From Gemmatimonadota bacterium (GTDB lineage: Bacteria; Gemmatimonadota; Gemmatimonadetes; Gemmatimonadales; Gemmatimonadaceae): a stretch of 5,477 nucleotides of DNA. The stretch spans positions 1-5,477 of the forward strand of contig PLMM01000421.1 in NCBI GenBank assembly GCA_003142495.1, written 5' to 3'. The notes beneath the pieces are model-generated. The model was not told the DNA's origin and did not search any database. It worked only from the letters and a program-made list of their open reading frames with translations. The translations under genes and the position numbers were made by a program. Below are positions 1 to 5,477 of the stretch, in pieces (positions within the stretch are counted from its first letter, which is position 1; every line of letters begins with the position of its first letter).

Positions 1-391
1 GAACGAGAATGTCTACGGATTCATTCCGCGCACGCTCGCCGAAGACAACGATCCCGCAGACATTCTCGTTCTCCTGAATGAGCCCACGTTTCCGGGATGC
101 CAGATCGATGCGCGCCCGATCGGCGTGCTGCGCATGACGGACCGCGGCGACCCCGACGACAAGATTCTCGCGGTGCCGAGCAACGATCCGTTCTACGAGG
201 AGTACTTCGACATCGCCGACATTCCCCAGCATTACCTGCGCGAGGTCGAGCACTTCTTCCACATCTACAAGGATCTGGAAGGGAAGCGCGTGCAGACGAT
301 CGGTTGGGAGCAGGCGCCGTCGGCGATGCAGATCATCCGCGAATCGATGGAGCGTTACGACAGGAAGTACGTCATTCCGAGCGGACCATGA
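1..391 (+). CDS. ppa: Inorganic pyrophosphatase, family I (C-terminal part)
   Basis: This soluble cytoplasmic enzyme hydrolyses pyrophosphate to two phosphates and so pulls biosynthetic reactions forward. The gene runs in from the left edge. The frame begins at base 2 and gives 129 residues to a TGA at 389-391; by comparison with E. coli PPase about 50 N-terminal residues are missing. Visible landmarks, numbered from the window edge, are the YGFIPRTL strand (5-12), the metal-binding DNDPAD cluster (15-20, equivalent to E. coli D65/D67/D70), GVLRMTD followed by DPDDK (41-54, covering E. coli D97, D102 and K104), and HIYKDLE (87-93, covering Y141 and K142). All catalytic acids I can align are present. 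The family signature normally has a larger hydrophobic residue where this protein has Ala19. The next gene on this strand starts 74 bases downstream, so an operon is possible. Confidence 0.95.
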   Translation, partial: NENVYGFIPRTLAEDNDPADILVLLNEPTFPGCQIDARPIGVLRMTDRGDPDDKILAVPSNDPFYEEYFDIADIPQHYLREVEHFFHIYKDLEGKRVQTIGWEQAPSAMQIIRESMERYDRKYVIPSGP

Positions 392-465
392 GGTCGAAGC
401 CATGTGTCCAGGCCATGATGTCGAAAACGATCCTCGGCTCCGATCGACGCTAGCAGGCAGATGAG

Positions 466-1533
466 ATGACGGCGCGGCGACAGCGCGGCCACATCATCCA
501 CAGCCGGCTGGCCGCGCTCTTGAGCGCGGATCCAGCCGCGCGAAAGCGGTTGCGCGCGCTCAGGCGCGCGCTCGCGGGCGCGCCGCGATGCACCTTCCTC
601 GTGCAGAACGATCCGGATCCGGACGCGATCGCTTCCGCGCTCGCGCTTCGCCGCACGCTCGGCTTCTCCGCCGCGCGCTCGCCGATCGTCACCGCGGGAC
701 AGATCACGCGCCCCGAGAATCAGCGGCTGATCGCCGAGCTGCACGAGCGCGTGCGTCACGTGCCGATCGAGCGGGTCCCGCTGCTTGCGCCGCTCATCCT
801 CGTCGATGTCCAACCGCCGTACTTCGGCGATGCGCTGCCGAGCGTCGCGGCCGTGATCGATCATCATCCGACCACGGGCCCGTTCCGCGCGCGCTTCCGC
901 GACGTGCGCACGAACTACGGCGCGAGCGCGACGATGGCCGCGGAGTATCTCCTCGCGTCCGATGCGGATGGCGTGACGACGCGTCTCGCGACGGCGCTGC
1001 TCTACGGCATCGTCACCGACACCAAGTCGCTCTCGCGCGCGGCGAGCGACGAAGATCTGCAGATGTTCGCGCTCCTCTTCGCGCGCGCGGATCACGTCGC
1101 GCTGCGACGCATCCAGCATCCGTCGTACCGCCCGCTCGCGCTCAAGCGTTTTGGCGTTGCGCTCGAGCACGCACGTGTGCGCAACGGACTCGCCTACCTG
1201 CACCTCGGCTTGCTTCCGGCGGACCAGGAGCACATCGTCGCGCAGCTCGCCGAGTTCTGCCTCGGCATGGCGGGCGCGGAGATCTCTGCGGTGTCCGGGG
1301 TGTTCGGCGGCAAGTTCGCCATGAGCCTGCGCTCGCTCTCGCCGAATGCGAAGCTCGGCGAGAGAATTCGCAAGCGCTTCGGCGCCTTCGGGAGCGCCGG
1401 TGGACATCCGATGATGGCCAAGACAGTCGTGCCGCTTCCCGCGTGGAGGAAGGAGCACAAGTTCGTGAATCAGGACGCGCTCGGCCGCAGCATCCGGCGA
1501 GAGCTCGTCAAGGCGCTCGCCTCGAAAAGATGA
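466..1533 (+). CDS. DHH/DHHA1 phosphoesterase, NrnA-like
   Basis: This is a 355-residue DHH-superfamily phosphoesterase. Relatives (NrnA, and the catalytic parts of GdpP and RecJ) are Mn-dependent hydrolases of nanoRNA, pAp or cyclic dinucleotides. The substrate cannot be read from the sequence. Seen in order: motif I NDPDPDAIASA (48-58), motif II Asp114 in ILVDVQPP, motif III DHH at 132-134, and motif IV Asp185 in GIVTDTKS. A DHHA1 substrate-binding domain follows, ending in AGGHPMMAK (311-319). Two departures from NrnA stand out: Gln47 sits where motif I usually has a metal-binding His, and the GGGHxxAAG loop is altered. There is no membrane segment, PAS or GGDEF domain, so it is not a GdpP. 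The ATG at 466 is preceded by AGG at 455-457, a workable ribosome binding site. The stop overlaps the next gene's start, giving a coupled pair. Family is secure, exact role is not. Confidence 0.9.
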   Translation: MTARRQRGHIIHSRLAALLSADPAARKRLRALRRALAGAPRCTFLVQNDPDPDAIASALALRRTLGFSAARSPIVTAGQITRPENQRLIAELHERVRHVPIERVPLLAPLILVDVQPPYFGDALPSVAAVIDHHPTTGPFRARFRDVRTNYGASATMAAEYLLASDADGVTTRLATALLYGIVTDTKSLSRAASDEDLQMFALLFARADHVALRRIQHPSYRPLALKRFGVALEHARVRNGLAYLHLGLLPADQEHIVAQLAEFCLGMAGAEISAVSGVFGGKFAMSLRSLSPNAKLGERIRKRFGAFGSAGGHPMMAKTVVPLPAWRKEHKFVNQDALGRSIRRELVKALASKR

Positions 1534-2849
1534 CCGGCGGCGCACCCGCTGTTCGACCGCTCGAGATCGCGGCGCCCACACGCGTCGAGGCGAGTGCAGC
1601 GCCACTCGTCAAGCAGAATCTGTCTGCGGACGCCGTTCGCCAGCAGCACAAGCGCATCGTCATCTGCGCCGACGGCACGTGGAACAGCACGAAAGCCACG
1701 GCCGCCGTTGGAAGCTCGGCTACTACGAACGTGTGGCTCACCTATCAGCTGGTGAAGCCGAAGGCGACGGATGGCACGCCGCAGCTCGCGTACTATCACC
1801 CGGGCGTGGGCACTGGCGGCTTCGTCGATCGCGTGTGGGGCGGGCTCAGTGGCCACGGTCTCGATCGCAACATCAAGGATTGCTACCGCTTTCTCGTCGA
1901 CAACTATCATCGTGGCGACTACGTCTATCTGTTCGGCTTCAGCCGCGGTGCGTACACCGTTCGAAGTCTCGCAGGCTTCGTGCGGAATTGCGGGATCATC
2001 GACAACGAGAAGCTGAAGGAAGGGAAGACGATCGATTCCGCGATCGACGAGGCGTTCATGCTCTATCGCAAGCGCGGCGATGAGTCAGCGCCCAGCGCGC
2101 AGGAGTCCGTCGACTTTCGTGTTGGGCACTCGCATCCGGATTTCCGCATCACGTGCATCGGCGTGTGGGACACCGTCGGCTCGCTCGGAATACCGGTTGG
2201 GCTGCTCGGGCGCCTCACGTCACACATGCGCTACGGTTTTCACGACGTGACGCTGAGCAGCTGGGTCGACTGCGCTTTTCACGCGGTCGCCGCGGACGAG
2301 CGCAGACGCCCGTTCGTGCCGACGCTCTGGCTGCAGCAGCCCGACGCGCGCGAGCACGGGCAGCGTGTCGAGCAGCGCTGGTTCACGGGGGTGCATTCGG
2401 ATGTGGGCGGCGGCTATCCGTGGAAGGAGCGCGGGCTCGCGACTCTCACGCTCCACTGGATGGTCGATCGGGTGAGCACGACGTGCAAGCTCGAGCTCGA
2501 CTCTGCGGTGCTCGACACGGCGCCGCCGAGCGAGAGTGCGCTGCACGACTCGCTCTCGCTGTGGTATCGCGCGTGGAAGCCGGCGAATCGCACGATCGAT
2601 GGCGGCCTTGGCCACCACGGTACGCGCGACGACGGGCGGATCACGGGCGAGTGCGTCGACGAAGCGATCGGGCAGTGGCGTGCGAAGTACTCGGCCGCGC
2701 CGATGCCCGTGGTGAACAAGCCGTACACGCCGAATAACGTGCTGGAATACGAGGAGCGCATCTCCGAGCAGGCGAGCACCCCGCCCGTGCAACCGCCGGA
2801 CTACCCGCCGGATTTGCGCGAGACGGGGATTCCGCACGAGCGAGGCTGA
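1530..2849 (+). CDS. DUF2235 alpha/beta-hydrolase (Tle1-like domain)
   Basis: This 439-residue protein has a DUF2235 domain from about residue 41 to beyond 300. DUF2235 is a serine-hydrolase fold found in type VI secretion phospholipase effectors (Tle1) and in many uncharacterised bacterial and fungal proteins. Visible motifs are KRIVICADGTWN (41-52), the nucleophile elbow GFSRG with Ser138, GVWDTVGS with Asp214, and GVHSDVGGGY (287-296) with His289 and Asp291. Ser138, Asp214 and a histidine are the likely catalytic set, by inference. The first 40 residues are Ala-rich with no signal peptide or membrane helix, and the tail (about 418-428) is proline-rich. The start is the ATG of an ATGA overlap with the DHH gene. 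The open frame continues far upstream, but there it is only a shadow of that gene. No immunity, VgrG or PAAR gene is nearby, so calling it a secreted toxin is unsupported; an intracellular or envelope esterase is equally possible. Confidence 0.88.
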   Translation: MTGGAPAVRPLEIAAPTRVEASAAPLVKQNLSADAVRQQHKRIVICADGTWNSTKATAAVGSSATTNVWLTYQLVKPKATDGTPQLAYYHPGVGTGGFVDRVWGGLSGHGLDRNIKDCYRFLVDNYHRGDYVYLFGFSRGAYTVRSLAGFVRNCGIIDNEKLKEGKTIDSAIDEAFMLYRKRGDESAPSAQESVDFRVGHSHPDFRITCIGVWDTVGSLGIPVGLLGRLTSHMRYGFHDVTLSSWVDCAFHAVAADERRRPFVPTLWLQQPDAREHGQRVEQRWFTGVHSDVGGGYPWKERGLATLTLHWMVDRVSTTCKLELDSAVLDTAPPSESALHDSLSLWYRAWKPANRTIDGGLGHHGTRDDGRITGECVDEAIGQWRAKYSAAPMPVVNKPYTPNNVLEYEERISEQASTPPVQPPDYPPDLRETGIPHERG

Positions 2850-2850
2850 G

Positions 2851-4488
<1,638 letters not shown>

Positions 4489-4495
4489 CGCACTA

Positions 4496-4501
4496 AATTT
4501 A
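4496..4501 (-). promoter_or_regulatory. Candidate -10 element for prfC (possibly leaderless)
   Basis: On the minus strand the hexamer TAAATT ends seven bases before the prfC ATG (4488). It matches four of six positions of the sigma-70 -10 consensus and forms a rare AT-rich island in this GC-rich region. With normal -10 to start-site spacing, transcription would begin at or next to the A of the ATG. This fits the absence of a Shine-Dalgarno sequence. I could not find a convincing -35 element upstream, so the call is tentative. Confidence 0.3.
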
Positions 4502-4554
4502 CCATTTCCCGCGCGCGGATTCTCTGCCCACCTGAAGTATGGATCGAACGACGA

Positions 4555-4584
4555 ACGCCCGCGCACACAAGCCTGCGCGGGCGT
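4555..4584 (-). terminator. Perfect 11-bp GC-rich hairpin after the small exported gene
   Basis: An uninterrupted inverted repeat pairs ACGCCCGCGCA (4555-4565) with TGCGCGGGCGT (4574-4584) around the 8-base loop 4566-4573. It starts 25 bases past the stop of the minus-strand exported-protein gene and lies 66 bases before the prfC start, where a transcription terminator is expected. On the minus strand the following bases are only moderately T-rich (TCGTCGTTCG), so it is not a textbook intrinsic terminator. It may need a factor, act weakly, or serve mainly to stabilise the 3' end. Confidence 0.6.
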
Positions 4585-4609
4585 CCCGTACATGCACCCC
4601 GATCAGCAA

Positions 4610-5035
4610 CTAGAGAGCCTGATTCCCAACGTATTTCCAGTTGTGGTCGAACACATAGGCAAGCGACTTCCCGGGCTCGGTGATCGTGTTGTCCATCACT
4701 CCATACGATGCGCCAAGGGTCACCACGTACAGCATATAGCTCGTCTGCTTCGCAGGCACTTGCGCAAACATGGCTTCCGCCGCCTTCGCGCACGTTGCCT
4801 TGTCGGTCACCGGCACGATCTGCGACGGAGTGACATCCGCTATCCCGAGCTGCGTTCGGATCACCGTACCACCCATGGTCGTACGAGTAACGATGGACTT
4901 GAATGTGGAAACGAGTCGATCGCTCGTCGCATCCCTTGGTGCGCACGTACCGGTGCTGCTTCGCGCACCCCGCGCACCCGCCGTTGCAGTTGCTGCCATC
5001 ATGATGAGCAGAGTTGTCCCGATTCGTCGGAGCAT
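4610..5035 (-). CDS. Small exported protein of unknown function
   Basis: This is a 141-residue protein with a typical Sec signal peptide: positive n-region MLRR, hydrophobic core from about residue 5 to 19 (IGTTLLIMMAATATA), and small residues suited to signal peptidase I near 17-21. There is no lipobox, so the mature protein is probably periplasmic or secreted. The mature part, about 120 residues, has two cysteines (Cys31 and Cys82) that could form a disulfide. It also contains VTPSQIVPVTDKATC (68-82), a hydrophobic stretch MLYVVTLG (101-108), and an end of FDHNWKYVGNQAL. I do not recognise a named family; the layout recalls small secreted hypothetical proteins seen in Gemmatimonadota, which is an impression only. 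The start at 5035 is favoured over one at 5104 because it has a strong ribosome binding site and places the signal peptide at the N-terminus. The gene appears to be monocistronic. Confidence 0.8.
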   Translation of the reverse strand: MLRRIGTTLLIMMAATATAGARGARSSTGTCAPRDATSDRLVSTFKSIVTRTTMGGTVIRTQLGIADVTPSQIVPVTDKATCAKAAEAMFAQVPAKQTSYMLYVVTLGASYGVMDNTITEPGKSLAYVFDHNWKYVGNQAL

Positions 5036-5038
5036 TCG

Positions 5039-5044
5039 CTTCCT
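5039..5044 (-). promoter_or_regulatory. Ribosome binding site AGGAAG that fixes the start
   Basis: On the minus strand AGGAAG lies three bases before the ATG at 5033-5035. It is the best Shine-Dalgarno match in the window. It decides the start of the small exported protein in favour of the ATG that opens directly with a signal peptide, rather than the in-frame ATG 69 bases upstream at 5104. Confidence 0.7.
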
Positions 5045-5230
5045 GTGGATGAGATAGGAAAGTCGCGGGACCATTCGAGAGCTCGAGTCGGTAGTGAGCC
5101 GCATCTGCTTACCTCACAAGGCCATCGTGGAATATGTAATGCCGCTCAGTTACGGGCCGGGGAGTTTCAAAATTCCAAATACTTTCTCCGGGAGCTTCGC
5201 GATCACTCGCGGAGTCGTGATGCCACTGCG

Positions 5231-5258
5231 AACAACAAGCGCGGCCGTGCGGCGGCGC
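5231..5258 (-). terminator. Candidate intrinsic terminator after the barrel gene
   Basis: On the minus strand GCGCCGCCG and CGGCCGCGC (5239-5258) pair with one C-C mismatch around a very short loop. The innermost pair must open, giving a practical loop of four bases and about seven pairs. The stem is followed at once by TTGTTGTT (complement of 5231-5238). It lies about 20 bases past the stop of the outer-membrane protein gene. Position and T-rich tail support a terminator; the mismatch and interrupted T-tract lower the confidence. Confidence 0.5.
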
Positions 5259-5278
5259 AGCTGCTGTGTCACATCATG

Positions 5279-5477
5279 CTACAACGTGATCCCGATGTCG
5301 ATCGGTATGAAGTAGATCGCCTTCGAGCTTCCGCTGGCGTCGACGATGTGCCCGTTGCTCACGGCATGGTACCGGCTTTCGATGAACAACGTGTAGCCGG
5401 TGAGTTGCGCACGAACGCCGAATCCGGCATTCCATCCGAACTTGTTCGCGGAGAGGGTGAAGGTGCTGTCGGTTCCG
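5279..5477 (-). CDS. Outer-membrane beta-barrel protein (C-terminal part)
   Basis: The gene enters from the right edge; the first whole codon ends at 5476 and the frame gives 65 residues to a TAG at 5279-5281. The residues alternate in the manner of transmembrane beta strands. A strand KFGWNAGFGVRAQL (12-25) is followed by a turn and YTLFIESRYHAVS (28-40), a polar loop, then a closing strand AIYFIPIDIGITL (53-65). This GxNxGxGxR / ExRYH / FIPIxxG layout is typical of the end of OmpA- or Opa-like small barrels (the OMP_b-brl type), which sit in the outer membrane and are folded by the BAM machinery. The final residue is Leu, where barrel proteins usually end in Phe or Trp. The N-terminal half is outside the window, so neither signal peptide nor specific role can be assessed. 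Confidence 0.72.
   Translation of the reverse strand, partial: GTDSTFTLSANKFGWNAGFGVRAQLTGYTLFIESRYHAVSNGHIVDASGSSKAIYFIPIDIGITL

Noticed and set aside
588..1529. N-terminal extension of the DUF2235 frame back to base 588
   Set aside because: The added residues are Arg/Ala-rich low complexity, lie wholly within the DHH gene in another frame, and contain no domain. The ATGA start at 1530 is the natural one.
355..1605. 416-codon open frame on the minus strand opposite the DHH gene
   Set aside because: It is Arg-, Ala- and Glu-rich with no recognisable motif, and it lies opposite a gene with clear DHH motifs. This is the usual antisense shadow in GC-rich coding DNA.
1530..2849. Calling the DUF2235 protein a type VI antibacterial effector
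   Set aside because: The domain is shared with Tle1, but no vgrG, PAAR, Hcp, chaperone or immunity gene is visible, and the only partner is a DHH phosphoesterase.
4489..4593. Upstream prfC start at 4593
   Set aside because: The extra 35 residues do not resemble any RF3 N-terminus and their codons overlap the perfect hairpin at 4555-4584.
5036..5104. Upstream start at 5104 for the small exported protein
   Set aside because: It would put 23 polar residues before the signal peptide and ignore the AGGAAG ribosome binding site in front of the ATG at 5035.
5120..5190. AT-rich patch that might hold a promoter for the exported protein
   Set aside because: TTGAAA and TTGGAA on the minus strand look like -35 boxes, but no -10-like hexamer lies 16-18 bases downstream of either. 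I could not place a promoter.
5198..5211. Short hairpin CGCGA-TCAC-TCGCG
   Set aside because: A five-pair stem is easily expected by chance in GC-rich DNA and no T-tract follows; the element at 5231-5258 is the better terminator.
5094..5315. 73-codon plus-strand open frame between the exported gene and the barrel gene
   Set aside because: It has no recognisable domain, no good ribosome binding site, and it runs through the candidate terminator and into the opposite barrel gene.

Overview
The window is a dense, GC-rich stretch of bacterial chromosome with housekeeping and accessory genes. The proteins resemble those of Gemmatimonadota. This rests on the style of the outer-membrane barrel end, the small secreted protein and the overall composition, and is an impression from sequence rather than a computed placement. 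I see no rRNA, tRNA, CRISPR array, insertion sequence or prophage gene.

Plus strand, 1-2849. The window opens inside a family I inorganic pyrophosphatase (ppa, C-terminal 129 residues). After a 74-base gap comes a complete 355-residue DHH/DHHA1 phosphoesterase of the NrnA-like type (466-1533). Its stop overlaps the start of a 439-residue DUF2235 alpha/beta-hydrolase (1530-2849) in an ATGA junction, so those two are almost certainly co-transcribed and probably translationally coupled. DUF2235 is the domain of the Tle1 type VI secretion phospholipases, but no secretion gene lies in the window.

Minus strand, 5477-2851. Reading in the direction of transcription, the C-terminal 65 residues of an outer-membrane beta-barrel protein (5279-5477) come first, followed by a candidate terminator. 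Next is a small exported protein of unknown function (4610-5035) with a good ribosome binding site, followed by a perfect 11-bp hairpin. Last is a complete peptide chain release factor 3 gene (prfC, 2851-4488), whose start sits close behind a -10-like hexamer, as in a leaderless transcript. prfC and the DUF2235 gene converge with a single base between their stop codons.

Functionally, the plus-strand cluster joins PPi hydrolysis to turnover of short RNA or nucleotide phosphodiesters, with an unexplained hydrolase attached. The minus strand holds translation termination plus two cell-envelope or exported products that look separately transcribed. The least ordinary element is the coupled DHH phosphoesterase and DUF2235 pair, whose DHH partner has an altered metal-binding motif. 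I found no clear evidence of a wholly new system.
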